Below, one piece after another: positions 25,401 to 35,068 of a stretch of 64,000 nucleotides of DNA; the first letter of the stretch is position 1, and every line of letters begins with the position of its first letter. Origin of the DNA: Roseiarcus sp963761435 (GTDB taxonomy: Bacteria; Pseudomonadota; Alphaproteobacteria; Rhizobiales; Beijerinckiaceae); NCBI GenBank assembly GCA_963761435.1, contig CAVXHJ010000020.1:186001-250000 (forward strand), written 5' to 3'. The position numbers and the translations under genes are program-made. The notes below the pieces were generated by a model. The model did not search any database, was not told where the DNA came from, and saw only the letters and a program-made list of their open reading frames with translations.

Positions 25401-26013
25401 TTAGGCCGCGACGCGGGCCTTGACGGTCTGGCGATAGCCGATGAAGCCGAGGCCGGCGAAGCCCGCGAGCAACATCGCCCAGGTTGACGGTTCGGGAACG
25501 CCCCCCGTCGCCTGGAAACTGACCGTTGTGAAGGAGTTGTCGGCGAAAACCAGAGCGCCTCCGTCGGTCGAGAACGTTGCCGCTGTCGGCGGATTTCAGG
25601 GAGCCGCTCGTCAGCGGAAACGCCGACCCTAGGCCGTGAATTCCGAACGCCGAGTTGCTGATCGCCTCGACGTTGACGCTGAAGGGGCTACTTATGATTT
25701 GCCCAAATCCCAACAACCCCGCTCCCGGATTGACGATCACTTCATTGACGTCGCCCGTCAAAGTCACCGTGGTCGCGCCGGAGACGAAGGTTCCTACGCC
25801 CGAATTAAAAGCCTCACCCCCACCGCCGGTGACCCCCGTGGTATCCCCAACGTACGTCAAGGTAAACGGGGCGTCGCTAAAGACGACCCCATTCAGGGTA
25901 AAGTTGGCGGCGCCAGTGAAGATATAGTCAATCGTCGCCGCGCTGGCGGCGCCAGAAAGAAGCGCAACGGCGGAAGCGGCGAGAGCCGCGCAAGTCACTG
26001 TCCAATTTTTCAT
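25401..26013 (-). CDS. PEP-CTERM sorting domain protein, frameshifted
   Basis: A signal peptide (MKNWTVTCAALAASAVALLSGAASA) and an unrecognised beta-rich body read in one frame to about 25577. The C-terminal sorting signal VPEPSTWAMLLAGFAGLGFIGYRQTVKARVAA is in the next frame, ending at 25401. One extra base at about 25570-25577 joins them into about 203 aa. The start at 26013 follows GGAGGG with good spacing. The terminator at 25351-25377 supports the true end at 25401. Confidence 0.83.
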
Positions 26014-26264
26014 GCACAAGCCCTCCAAAGCGACGAAAGATCCCTCGACCGCGGTTCACCGCCCACCGCTGGGATACCCACTCTTACGCCGCTACGTAAA
26101 TCAACACCCGCCTTAAGGTTTTGTCAACCAGCAAACGGCCGCGCTCGCCGCCGCCGTCGCCGACGCCCCGCCTGGCCTGCCAGATCTCGCGGAATTCCGA
26201 TGGACAACCCGTCCCGCTCGCGCCGTCACTCGACCGTTCGATCCATCGGCCCAGTTTTTTCTTA

Positions 26265-26292
26265 TTGTATGACTATTCTAATTGTATTACTA
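26265..26292. promoter_or_regulatory. Two FadR/GntR-family operator sites upstream of ytfQ
   Basis: TTGTATGACTA (26265-26275) and TTGTATTACTA (26282-26292) both match TNGTNNNACNA, the operator consensus known for the FadR subfamily of GntR regulators. They start 17 bp apart in an AT-rich patch 100-130 bp before the ytfQ start. The likely binding protein is the FadR-type regulator encoded at the end of the operon. The rest of 26014-26393 holds no gene. Confidence 0.6.
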
Positions 26293-26393
26293 ATGCCCGG
26301 TCCGTCAGGTCTTGGGAAATCGGCCGGTAGGCCTTCTTATCCCCGCAGCCGGTTCGGATGATGCAGGCTTTTACGCCAAAAGGGAGGAACTTC

Positions 26394-27323
26394 ATGCGCT
26401 TAACAAAATGGCTGGGCGGCGCCGCCGTCGGCCTGGGCCTCATGGTCAGTGGATCGTCGGCCTTCGCCATAACGATCGGCTTTTCACAGGTCGGCGACGA
26501 GGGCGACTGGCGCCCGGCCTTCTCCAAGGACATGCAGGAAGAGGCGAAGAAGGAAGGAATCGACCTCAAATTCGCCGACGCCCAGGGCAAGGAAGAAGAG
26601 CAGCTCAAGGCCGTTCGTTCGTTCATCGCGCAAAAGGTCGACGCGATCATCATCGCGCCGGTCGTCGTCACCGGTTGGGATCAGGTGCTCGGCGAGGCGA
26701 AGAAGGCGGGCATTCCGGTCTTCCTCGCCGACCGCGACGTCGACACGGCGGACAAGTCCCTCTTCGTCACCCGCATTTCGGCGGACTTCAATCTCGAGGG
26801 CAGGCTTGCCGGCGCGTGGCTCGCGCAGGCGAGCAAGGGCAACTGCAACATCGTCGAGCTTCAGGGCACGACCGGCGCCGCGCCGGCGATCGAGCGCAAG
26901 AAGGGCTTCGAGGCCGTCATCTCCAACTTCCCGAACATGAAGATCGTGAAGACGCAGAGCGGCAACTTCACCACCGACGGCGGCAAGCAGGTGATGGAGG
27001 CCTTCATCAAGGCGACCGACAACCTCAAGGGCATCTGCGGCGTGTTCGCGCATAACGACAACATGATGCTCGGCGCGATTCAGGCGATGAAGGAAGCAGG
27101 CCTCAAGCCCGGCAAGGACTTCCTGATGGTGTCGGTCGACTATGTGCCGGCGGAGAAGGAAGCGCTCGCGGCGGGCGACGCGAACGCCTCGGTCGAGCTG
27201 CGTTCGGCGATCGGCAAGTACATATATCCGGTCGTGACCGACTATTTGAAGGACAAGAAAGAGCTGCCGAAGTGGATCGTGATCCCGTCCGATCTGCATA
27301 CCGCGGCGACGCCGGGCGGCTGA
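26394..27323 (+). CDS. ytfQ: Sugar ABC transporter substrate-binding protein (YtfQ-like)
   Basis: A periplasmic binding protein of 309 aa with a signal peptide ending SSAFA. TIGFSQVGDEGDWRPAFSKDMQEEAKK, ADAQGKEEEQLKAVRSFI, VFLADRDVD and GVFAHNDNMMLGAIQAMKEAGLKPG align with the galactofuranose binder YtfQ, so the ligand is probably a furanose sugar (inference by family). The ATG at 26394 has AGGGAGG just upstream. First gene of the importer operon. Confidence 0.9.
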   Translation: MRLTKWLGGAAVGLGLMVSGSSAFAITIGFSQVGDEGDWRPAFSKDMQEEAKKEGIDLKFADAQGKEEEQLKAVRSFIAQKVDAIIIAPVVVTGWDQVLGEAKKAGIPVFLADRDVDTADKSLFVTRISADFNLEGRLAGAWLAQASKGNCNIVELQGTTGAAPAIERKKGFEAVISNFPNMKIVKTQSGNFTTDGGKQVMEAFIKATDNLKGICGVFAHNDNMMLGAIQAMKEAGLKPGKDFLMVSVDYVPAEKEALAAGDANASVELRSAIGKYIYPVVTDYLKDKKELPKWIVIPSDLHTAATPGG

Positions 27324-27354
27324 CGCCGCAGGCGCCAAGACTGAACTTCAACGG

Positions 27355-27387
27355 GCGGCGTCTCGCGTAAATGCGGGACGCCGCTTT
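27355..27387. promoter_or_regulatory. Intercistronic hairpin between ytfQ and ytfR
   Basis: GCGGCGTCTCGC and GCGGGACGCCGC form a strong hairpin with a short AT loop, followed by TTT. Such hairpins after binding-protein genes often cause partial termination or protect the upstream mRNA, raising binding-protein levels over the membrane components. Confidence 0.55.
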
Positions 27388-27466
27388 GAATTGTCGGGCG
27401 CGGGCCGCTTGTGCGGACGCGGCGTTCGGGGCAATTTCCCCATCATTCTCATATGGCGGCGCGCGT

Positions 27467-28979
27467 GTGGCGGAGACCTTGACGGCGCGGATCGAAATGC
27501 TCGGCATATCGAAGTCGTTTCCGGGCGTCCGGGCGCTCGACCACGTCGATTTCCGCCTTCAGGCCGGCGAAGTCCATGCGCTCATGGGCGAGAACGGGGC
27601 CGGCAAGTCCACCCTCATCAAGATCATGACGGGCGCCGTTCGCTGCGACGAGGGCGAGATCCTGATCGACGGCCATAAGGTCGCGATAGGCTCGCCCGGC
27701 GAAGCGCGCGCCTTGGGCGTCGGCACGGTCTATCAAGAGGTCAATCTGATCCCGACCATGTCGGTGAGCAAGAATTTGACGCTCGGCCGCCAGCCGCGCC
27801 GGTTCGGGCTGATTTCCTGGCGCGGCGCGCGCAGCCTCGCCCGCGAGAGGCTCAAGCGGCTCAAGATCGACATCGACGTCGAGCGGCCGCTCGGCTCCTT
27901 TTCGCTGGCTGTGCAGCAGCTCGTCGCCATCGCCCGCGCGCTCGAGGACGACACGCGGGTCCTGGTGCTCGACGAGCCGACCGCGAAGTCTCGACGCCGA
28001 CGAGGTCGAGCTCCTGTTCCAGATTCTGCGCGACCTGAAGAGCCGCGGCATCGCCATCGTCTTCATCACCCACTTCCTCGACCAGGTCTACAGGATCGCC
28101 GATCGCATATCGGTGCTGCGCAACGGCCGGCTGGTCGGCGAAGGCATGACCGCCGAGCTTCCACGGCTCAAGCTGATCGCGCTGATGCTCGGACGCGAGC
28201 TCGAGGAGACCGAGGCGCGCCTCCAGTCCAGCCATCAGGCCGTGACGGGCGAGCCGATCCTGGTGGCCGAGGGACTGGGACGGCGCCGGGTCATGGCGCC
28301 GTTCGACCTGACCCTCAGGCCCGGCGAGGTCGTGGGGCTCGCGGGCCTCCTCGGATCGGGACGAACGGAAGTCGCCAAGCTCATCTTCGGCGCGGTCCGG
28401 CGCGATTCCGGGCGGCTGGAAGTCGGCGGCGAGGCGATCACCGCGCATTCGCCGGCGCAGTCGCTCCGTCACGGGATGGCGTTTTGCCCGGAAGACCGCA
28501 AGGCCGAGGGCATATTCGCCGAGCTCACGGTGCGCGAGAACATCATCCTTGGGCTCCAGACCAAGCGCGGCTGGCTGAGCCGCCTTTCCTTCAGCGAGCA
28601 GGAGCGGCTGGCGAAGGAAATGATCGACGCGCTCGGCATCGCGACGCCCGACGCGGACAAGCCGGTCGGCCAGCTTTCCGGCGGCAACCAGCAGAAGGTG
28701 GTGCTGGCGCGCTCGCTGGTGTCGGGGCCGAGCATTCTCATTCTCGACGAGCCGACGCGCGGCATCGACGTCGGCGCCCATGCCGAGATCGTGACCCTGA
28801 TCCGCAAGCTTTGCGCCGAGGGTCTCGCGCTCCTGGTGGCCTCGTCAGAGCTTGACGAGCTTGTCGCGGTCTCCGACCGGATCGCGGTCCTGCGCGACCG
28901 GCGGATGATCGGCGAGATCGGCGCGGGCGAGATCACCCGCGAGACGGTCATCCGCACCATCGCGGGCGCGCGATCGTGA
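27467..28979 (+). CDS. ytfR: Sugar ABC transporter ATP-binding protein (YtfR-like), frameshifted
   Basis: A double-ATPase subunit of about 503 aa. Domain 1 has Walker A GENGAGKSTLIK and Walker B VLVLDEPTA. Domain 2 has GLLGSGRTEVAKLIFG, LSGGNQQKVVLARSL and LILDEPTRGIDVGAH. After DEPTA the frame breaks, because an extra A at 27986-27987 turns GCG-AGT-CTC into GCG-AAG-TCT; the expected SLDADEVELLFQILRDLKSRG follows in the next frame. The GTG at 27467 is the likely start (ATG 27497 is an alternative). The end overlaps ytfT. Confidence 0.88.
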
Positions 28980-30043
28980 CGCCGCGCGCGAATGTCGATG
29001 CTGAGGCCGCCCTCAATCTCGGGCCGCGCCCGGCCGGCCGCTTGCGCGCGCTTGCCGGCCATCGCGCGGTCTGGCCGCTTCTGGCGCTCGCCCTGATCCT
29101 CGCGGTCGACGGGATCATCTCGCCCGGCTTCTTCAATATCCGCATCGTCGAGGGGCGCCTGTTCGGCAACCTCATCGACATCCTCTATCGGGCGACGCCG
29201 ACCGCAATCGTCGCGCTCGGGATGGCGGTGGTGATCGGGACCAAGGGCATCGACCTCTCGGTCGGCTCGGTCATCGCCATCGTCGGCGCCGTGATCACGT
29301 GGCGGATACACGCCGGCGATCCGCATCTCGTCGTTCTCCTGTTCGCGCTCGGGGTGGGGATCCTGTGCGGCTTGTGGAACGGGTTCCTCGTCGCCGTTCT
29401 CGACATCCAGCCGATCATCGCGACCCTGATCCTGATGGTGAGCGGGCGGGGCATCGGGCTCATGATCAACCTGCTCTATGGCGGGACCAACCCGAGCTTC
29501 ACGAGCCCGCTCCTGCAGGGCCTGAGCGTCGGACATGTCGGACTGATCCCGACCCGGCTCATCCTCGGGGCGGCGATCTTCGGCGCGCTCTGGCTCCTCA
29601 TCCGCCGCACCGCGCTCGGGCTGTTTCTCGAATCGGTCGGCGGCAATTCCGCCGCGGCGGATCTCGCCGGAATCAACGCCCGCCTGATAAAGTACGCGGC
29701 CTATGTCATCTGCGGATTATGCGCGGCCTGGGCGGGCGTGGTGCTGGCGGCCGACACCCATACCTCGGACCCGGTCAGCATCGGCCTCTATATCGAGCTC
29801 GACGCCATTCTCGCCGTCGTCATCGGCGGCGGGTCGCTCGCGGGCGGGCGCATCTATCTCGGCATGACGGTTCTGGGCGCCTTGGTCATTCAGACGCTGA
29901 CCACCTCGATCCTCACGAGCGGCCTGCCGCCGGAGTATAATCTCGTGGTCAAGGCCTTCGTGGTCATCATCGTCCTCCTGTTGCAGTCGGACAACCTCCG
30001 CGCCGCTCTGTCGAGGGGACTTGGCGGGAGGAAGAAGCGATGA
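28976..30043 (+). CDS. ytfT: Sugar ABC transporter permease (YtfT-like)
   Basis: A 355-aa inner-membrane permease of the RbsC/BPD_transp_2 family with 8-10 helices. ALGMAVVIGTKGIDLSVGSVIAIVGA is the signature, and GGNSAAADLAGINARLIK and VVIGGGSLAGGRIYLGMTVLGALVIQTL are typical of YtfT. The GTG start overlaps the ytfR stop and the end overlaps yjfF. Confidence 0.9.
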   Translation: MTPRANVDAEAALNLGPRPAGRLRALAGHRAVWPLLALALILAVDGIISPGFFNIRIVEGRLFGNLIDILYRATPTAIVALGMAVVIGTKGIDLSVGSVIAIVGAVITWRIHAGDPHLVVLLFALGVGILCGLWNGFLVAVLDIQPIIATLILMVSGRGIGLMINLLYGGTNPSFTSPLLQGLSVGHVGLIPTRLILGAAIFGALWLLIRRTALGLFLESVGGNSAAADLAGINARLIKYAAYVICGLCAAWAGVVLAADTHTSDPVSIGLYIELDAILAVVIGGGSLAGGRIYLGMTVLGALVIQTLTTSILTSGLPPEYNLVVKAFVVIIVLLLQSDNLRAALSRGLGGRKKR

Positions 30044-31003
30044 ACGAGAAGTATCTTCCGCTGCTCGCGACCATCGCCGTCTTCTCCGCCCTGTTCATCA
30101 CCGGGGGGCTGCTCTACAACAACTTCCTCTCCACGCTCGTCCTCGGCGACATCCTGGCCGACAACGCCTTCGTCATCATCGCCGCGATCGGCGCGACATT
30201 CGTCATCCTGAGCGGCGGCATCGACCTTTCGATCGGATCGATGATCGGTTTCGTCGGCGTGGCGATGGCCAATCTCGATCCGCACGGCTGGCACCCGCTC
30301 GCGTCGGCGACGATGATGGTCGCGTTCGGCCTCGCCTTCGGCGCCCTTCAGGGGCTCATCATCGACTTCTGCGAGATCCAGCCGTTCATCGTCACGCTCG
30401 CCGGGCTGTTCCTGCTGCGCGGCGCCTGCTTCATGATCAACCTCGATTCCGTGCCGATCCAGCATCCCTTCGTCGCGTGGTTCGCGGGCCTGAGCATTCC
30501 GCTGCCGGGAGACGGCGAGCTCAGGAGCTCGGCGATCGTCATGCTGCTGGCGCTCGCGGTTGCGATCGTCATCGCCCACTTCACCCGGTTCGGCGCCAAC
30601 ATCTATGCGATCGGCGGCGATCGGGTCTCCGCGGCTCTGATGGGCGTGCCGATGCGGCGCACGACCAGTCGCGATCTACGCGCTTGGCGGCTTCTACAGC
30701 GCGCTCGGGGGCGTGATCTACGCTCTCTACACGTCGTCCGGCTATCCGCTGGCGGGCACCGGCGCCGAGCTCACCGCCATTGCCTCGGTGGTGCTCGGCG
30801 GCACAGTATTGACCGGGGGCGTCGGCATGGTCGCGGGGACGCTGTTCGGCGGCATGATCCTGGGGCTGATCGCGACGCTGATCAATTTCAACGGTTCGCT
30901 GAACGGAGCCTGGATCATGATCAGCGGCGGGGTTCTCCTTTTCCTGTTCATCGTGATGCAGCGATCCCTGCTCTCATCGTTCAGGCTGGGGCGCGTCGCT
31001 TGA
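30040..31003 (+). CDS. yjfF: Sugar ABC transporter permease (YjfF-like), frameshifted
   Basis: Second permease of the importer, about 320 aa. IGATFVILSGGIDLSIGSMIGFVGVAMA is the family signature and IYAIGGDRVSAALMGVPMRRTT leads to the break. An extra G at 30668 shifts the frame. The correct continuation ALGGFYSALGGVIYALYTSSGYPLAGTGAEL ... SVVLGGTVLTGGVGMVAGTLFG is in the next frame and ends at 31003. The ATG overlaps the ytfT stop (ATGA). Confidence 0.87.
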
Positions 31004-31019
31004 GATTTGGCGGAGGTTC

Positions 31020-31820
31020 ATGGCGCGGGTTTCCAAAGACTTGACCGCAGCGGCCGAGCGCGCCGACCGGCGCGACCGCGCCGCCCAAAGGTTCGAGCGC
31101 AACATCCATACGTCGCTTGCGGGACGGCTCGGGCGCGAGATCGTGAGCGGGATCTATCCGGCGGGTTCGCTCCTGCCAAACGCCGCCGACATGTGCGCGC
31201 GTTTTTCGGTCTCCCGCACCGCGCTGAGGGAAGCCTATAGCGTGCTCGCCGCCAAGGCGATGATTGTCGCACGGCCGAAGATAGGCACGCGCGTGAGACC
31301 CAAGGCCGACTGGAACATGCTCGATCCGGAGGTGCTCTCCTGGCACCTGCAGACCACGCCGACGGAGAGCTTCGTCGCGGAACTCTTCGTGCTGAGGCAG
31401 ATGGTGGAGCCGGAGGCCGCGGCGCTCGCGGCCAGGCAACACTCGCGTCTGACGATCGACCAGATCGCCGAGGCCTATCGGCGCATGGACCAGTTCAAGG
31501 AGGGGGCCGGCGACCTGATCGGAGCCGACCTCGAGTTCCACATGGGGATCCTCGAGGCGACCGGAAATCACTTTCTCACCGCGCTCGGCGGCCTCATCCG
31601 CACCTCGCTCGAATGCACGTTCGAACTGAGCTGGGAGGGCGCCTCGCGGATCCAGGACGACCGGCTGCATCAGCACCGCGGGATCTTCGAGGCCATCCGC
31701 GACGGCGCGCCGGAGCTCGCCAAGATCCGCATGTCCGAGCTTCTCAGCGATTCGATGAACGACATCCGGGAATATCTGAAGCAGCGCGACGCGGCCGGGG
31801 AGCCGGCGGCGGCGCGGTGA
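31020..31820 (+). CDS. FadR/GntR-family transcriptional regulator
   Basis: A 266-aa regulator. The N-terminal winged helix reads LGREIVSGIYPAGSLLPNAADMCARFSVSRTALREAYSVLAAKAMIVARPKIGTRV. The C-terminal FCD ligand-binding domain has DLIGADLEFHMGILEATGNHFL and HQHRGIFEAIRDGAPELA with metal-binding His/Asp positions. It follows yjfF by 16 bp and probably represses the importer through the two TNGTNNNACNA sites. The ligand is unknown, presumably the sugar or a catabolite. Confidence 0.9.
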   Translation: MARVSKDLTAAAERADRRDRAAQRFERNIHTSLAGRLGREIVSGIYPAGSLLPNAADMCARFSVSRTALREAYSVLAAKAMIVARPKIGTRVRPKADWNMLDPEVLSWHLQTTPTESFVAELFVLRQMVEPEAAALAARQHSRLTIDQIAEAYRRMDQFKEGAGDLIGADLEFHMGILEATGNHFLTALGGLIRTSLECTFELSWEGASRIQDDRLHQHRGIFEAIRDGAPELAKIRMSELLSDSMNDIREYLKQRDAAGEPAAAR

Positions 31821-31829
31821 AGGCGGCGG

Positions 31830-33203
31830 TCACGCCCCGCTCGGCTCGCGCGCCTTGAGGCGCGCGGCCACCTGCTCGTCGGTGAGCCTCGCTTCGTAGA
31901 TCGAACGCCGCTCGATCAGGCGCGAGGTCGCGGTCGCGACGATGATCGCGGTCAACATCGGGAGCGCGAAGGCGCGCGCCTGGCCGGTCAATTCCATCAT
32001 CAAGACCAGCGACGAGATCGGCCCCTGCGTCGTCGCGGCGAGCATCGCGCCTGCGCCGAGGAGGGCGAAGAGCCCGATTTCCCCGCCCGGATGGACCCAG
32101 AGCCAGAGCCCTCCCAACGCGGAGCCGATCAGCGCGCCGGCCGCGAGCGAGGGCGTGAACAGGCCGCCGGGCGCGCCGCTGGCGGCGGAGGCGACGGTCG
32201 CGAGCGGCCGCAGGAGAAAAAGCGCGAAGAGCGTGAAGGGCGCGAGCGGATGCAGGAAGAGCGCCTGGGCGAGATCCTGCCCGTTGCCGAGGAGCTCGGG
32301 AAACGCGACCGAAAGGCCCCCGACGACGGCGAACACCGCGGGCGGCGCGATGAGACGCCGCCAGCCGGACGGGCGGTCACGATCGGCCCAGGCGATCGCC
32401 CGGACGAACGCCACCGACCACAGGCCGATGAACGGCGAGGCGACGATCGCCCAGAGGTAGACATCGGGCGGAATGGGATAGAGGGGAACCGCGTAGAGCG
32501 GCGCATCGGGCACGATGAAGCTCGCCGCCTTGACCGCGATGAGGGAAGCTGCGAGCGCCGGCATGACGAGCCTGAGCGCCAGCGCGCCACGCAGCACTTC
32601 GAGCGCAAAGAGGGCCCCCCCGAGCGGCACGCTATAGACGGCGGCCATGCCGGCCCCGGCGCCGATCGCGACCATGAGGCGCCGCTCTTCGTCCGAGAGC
32701 CGTTGCAGGTCGGAGAAGAGATTGCCGAAGACGGCGCCGAACTGCTTGGGCGCGCCCTCGCGGCCAAGGGGCGCGCCCATGCCGACGATGACGATCGACA
32801 GCACGGCGCTGCCGAGGGTTCGCAGCGCCGGCAGACGGCCGGCCGTGAACCAGATCGCCGCGGTGATCTCGATGCCGTTGCCGGTGGTGAGCCGGGTGAG
32901 CAGCCATTGGCCGGCGCCGGTGAGGAGTCCGGCGGCGAGGAGCAATTCGACGTGGCGCCAGGGGCTCGCCTGCCGCGCCGCCTCAAGCAGGCCGGACGGG
33001 TCGGCCGCGCCCCAGGCGAGCGCCTGCACGGCCTGGAAGACGAGGGTGAGCAGGGCCGCGCCGAGTCCGGCGCATAGTCCCGTGAGCGCGACCGCAAGCC
33101 AGAAGCGGAGCGCGCCGGGATCGCGCAGCGTCGCCGGCACTTTCGCGCCCGGCGGCGGGGACGCGGCGGCGTCTCTCGCGGGGGGCTTCGATCCTGACTC
33201 CAA
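31830..33203 (-). CDS. CLC-type chloride channel/transporter
   Basis: A 457-aa membrane protein of the CLC family. The anion-path motifs are present but altered: GNGIE where GSGIP is usual, and GREGAPKQFGA where GREGP is usual. The third motif, GGLFTPSLAAGALIG, is conserved. The mid-membrane segment AGAGMAAVYSVPLGGALFALEVL is typical. There is no CBS domain. Whether it is a channel or an exchanger cannot be told. Convergent with the FadR-type gene, 9 bp away. Confidence 0.9.
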   Translation of the reverse strand: MESGSKPPARDAAASPPPGAKVPATLRDPGALRFWLAVALTGLCAGLGAALLTLVFQAVQALAWGAADPSGLLEAARQASPWRHVELLLAAGLLTGAGQWLLTRLTTGNGIEITAAIWFTAGRLPALRTLGSAVLSIVIVGMGAPLGREGAPKQFGAVFGNLFSDLQRLSDEERRLMVAIGAGAGMAAVYSVPLGGALFALEVLRGALALRLVMPALAASLIAVKAASFIVPDAPLYAVPLYPIPPDVYLWAIVASPFIGLWSVAFVRAIAWADRDRPSGWRRLIAPPAVFAVVGGLSVAFPELLGNGQDLAQALFLHPLAPFTLFALFLLRPLATVASAASGAPGGLFTPSLAAGALIGSALGGLWLWVHPGGEIGLFALLGAGAMLAATTQGPISSLVLMMELTGQARAFALPMLTAIIVATATSRLIERRSIYEARLTDEQVAARLKAREPSGA

Positions 33204-33375
33204 TTCAAAGCCTCCGGACGAGGTCGCGGACTTCGCAAGCCGCGCTTCCCGAAAAGGCCTACCGCGCCGGGCGGCGGGGGCGCAAAGGCCATTCTGCGAT
33301 CGCCTTGCGCCCCCTTCGCCCTTCGTTTAATCGCAACCCCATGAATCGCGTCGATTCGGGCGTCGGCGGGGCCTC

Positions 33376-33876
33376 ATGAGCGGGGCGGCGAAGCCGGTCG
33401 CCATCATCATGGGCAGCCAGTCGGACTGGGCGGTGATGCGCCGGGCCGCAGAGACGCTCGAAGCGCTCGGCGTCGGCTATGAGGCGAAAATCGTCTCCGC
33501 CCATCGGACCCCCGACCGCATGGCCGCCTTCGCCAAGGGAGCGAAAGCGGCGGGCTTCAAGGTCATCATCGCCGGCGCCGGCGGGGCGGCGCATCTGCCC
33601 GGCATGACGGCGGCGTTCACGACGCTTCCGGTGTTTGGCGTGCCCGTCCCCTCGAAGGCGCTCTCGGGACAGGACAGTCTGCTCTCGATCGTCCAGATGC
33701 CGGCCGGCGTTCCGGTCGGCACGCTGGCGATCGGCGAAGCGGGCGCGGTCAACGCCGCGCTCATCGCCTCGGCGGTGCTGGCGCTTGCCGACGAACCGCT
33801 CGCGGCGCGCCTCGAGGCGTGGCGGGCCGCGCGGACAGCCGAGGTCGCCGAGCGGCCGGCGAACGAGAGCGGCTGA
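33376..33876 (+). CDS. purE: N5-carboxyaminoimidazole ribonucleotide mutase PurE
   Basis: Class I PurE converts N5-CAIR to CAIR in purine synthesis. 166 aa with AIIMGSQSDWAVMRRAAETLE, SAHRTPDRMAAFAKGA, AGAGGAAHLPGMTAAFT and PVPSKALSGQDSLLSIVQMPAGVPVGTLAIG. It lies 3 bp upstream of purK, its pathway partner. Confidence 0.96.
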   Translation: MSGAAKPVAIIMGSQSDWAVMRRAAETLEALGVGYEAKIVSAHRTPDRMAAFAKGAKAAGFKVIIAGAGGAAHLPGMTAAFTTLPVFGVPVPSKALSGQDSLLSIVQMPAGVPVGTLAIGEAGAVNAALIASAVLALADEPLAARLEAWRAARTAEVAERPANESG

Positions 33877-33879
33877 GCA

Positions 33880-34974
33880 ATGATCCTGAGCCCCGGCGCG
33901 ACCATCGGCATTCTCGGCGCCGGCCAGCTCGGGCGGATGCTCGCCATGGCGGCGCTCAAGCTCGGTCTGCGCACGCATGTTTTTGCTCCTGAGCCGGCGG
34001 CGCCGGCTTATGACGCGGCGGCCGCGCGGACCGTCGCCGCCTTCGACGACGAGGCGGCGCTCGCGCGCTTCGCCGAAGCCGTCGACGTCGTCACCTTCGA
34101 GTTCGAGAACGTGCCGACGGGGACCGTCGAGTCGCTCGCCCGGCGCCTGCCGGTCCGGCCGGGCGTCAAAGCGTTGAAGCTGACGCAGGACCGGCTGACC
34201 GAGAAGACGTTCCTCACCGGGCTCGGCCTCAAGGTCGCGCCCTTTGTCGGGGTCGAGGACGCCGGCGCGCTCGTGCGCGCGGTCGCCGAGCTCGGCCGTC
34301 CGGCGATCCTCAAGACCCGGCGATTCGGCTACGACGGCAAGGGCCAATCGCTGATTCGCGAAGGCTCCAACGTCGCCGCGGTTCACCGCACGCTCGGTCC
34401 GGCGCCGATGATTCTCGAGGGTTTCGTCGCCTTCGAGCGCGAGATTTCGGTTGTCGCCGCGCGCAGCCTCGAGGGCGAGATCGTCGCCTTCGATCTCAGC
34501 GAAAACGAGCACGAGCGCCACATCCTGGCCCGCACCCGCGCGCCGGCGCGGGTAAGCTCCGAGACCGCGGCGGAGGCGAAGCGCATTGCCGGCCTCGTGC
34601 TCGAAGCGCTCGAATACGTCGGCGTGCTGGCGGTCGAGATGTTCGTCGTCCGCGACCGCGCGGGCCGCGAGACGCTGGTTGTCAACGAGGTCGCGCCGAG
34701 GGTGCATAATTCCGGCCACTGGACGATCGAGGGCGCCGAGACCTCGCAGTTCGAGCAGCACATTCGCGCCATCGCGGGCTGGCCGCTCGGCGCCGCGAAG
34801 CGGCGGGGGCGGGCCGAGATGCACAATCTGATCGGCGAGGACGCCGAGGACTGGCGCGACATCCTCGCAGAGCCCGATCTCGCCCTGCATCTCTATGGCA
34901 AGCTCGAGATCCGCCCCGACCGCAAGATGGGCCACGTCACCCGCATCTTCCCCGAGCCGCCGGACGGCGCGTAG
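33880..34974 (+). CDS. purK: N5-carboxyaminoimidazole ribonucleotide synthase PurK
   Basis: PurK carboxylates AIR with ATP and bicarbonate to give N5-CAIR. 364 aa with the ATP-grasp fold: IGILGAGQLGRMLAMAALKLG, VTFEFENVP, LKTRRFGYDGKGQ, EGFVAFEREISVVAAR, NEVAPRVHNSGHWTIEG and the C-terminal HLYGKLEIRPDRKMGHV. Cotranscribed with purE. Confidence 0.96.
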   Translation: MILSPGATIGILGAGQLGRMLAMAALKLGLRTHVFAPEPAAPAYDAAAARTVAAFDDEAALARFAEAVDVVTFEFENVPTGTVESLARRLPVRPGVKALKLTQDRLTEKTFLTGLGLKVAPFVGVEDAGALVRAVAELGRPAILKTRRFGYDGKGQSLIREGSNVAAVHRTLGPAPMILEGFVAFEREISVVAARSLEGEIVAFDLSENEHERHILARTRAPARVSSETAAEAKRIAGLVLEALEYVGVLAVEMFVVRDRAGRETLVVNEVAPRVHNSGHWTIEGAETSQFEQHIRAIAGWPLGAAKRRGRAEMHNLIGEDAEDWRDILAEPDLALHLYGKLEIRPDRKMGHVTRIFPEPPDGA

Positions 34975-34994
34975 ATCGCGTTGCGGGCCGCGTC

Positions 34995-35024
34995 TTGACA
35001 GTCTCGTCCGCTGCTCTCTATAGG
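34995..35024 (+). promoter_or_regulatory. Sigma-70-type promoter of tRNA-Met
   Basis: TTGACA (34995-35000) and TATAGG (35019-35024) are separated by 18 bp, about 45 bp before the tRNA. This is one of the clearest housekeeping promoters in the window. Confidence 0.7.
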
Positions 35025-35068
35025 GCTCGCTCGCCTCGCGGGCCTTGCGCCCTTCAGCGGCCGATAGC

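Noticed and set aside
27981..27992. Programmed ribosomal frameshifting in ytfR and other genes
   Set aside because: None of the shift sites has a typical slippery heptamer with a downstream stem, and ten unrelated genes in one window would all need it.
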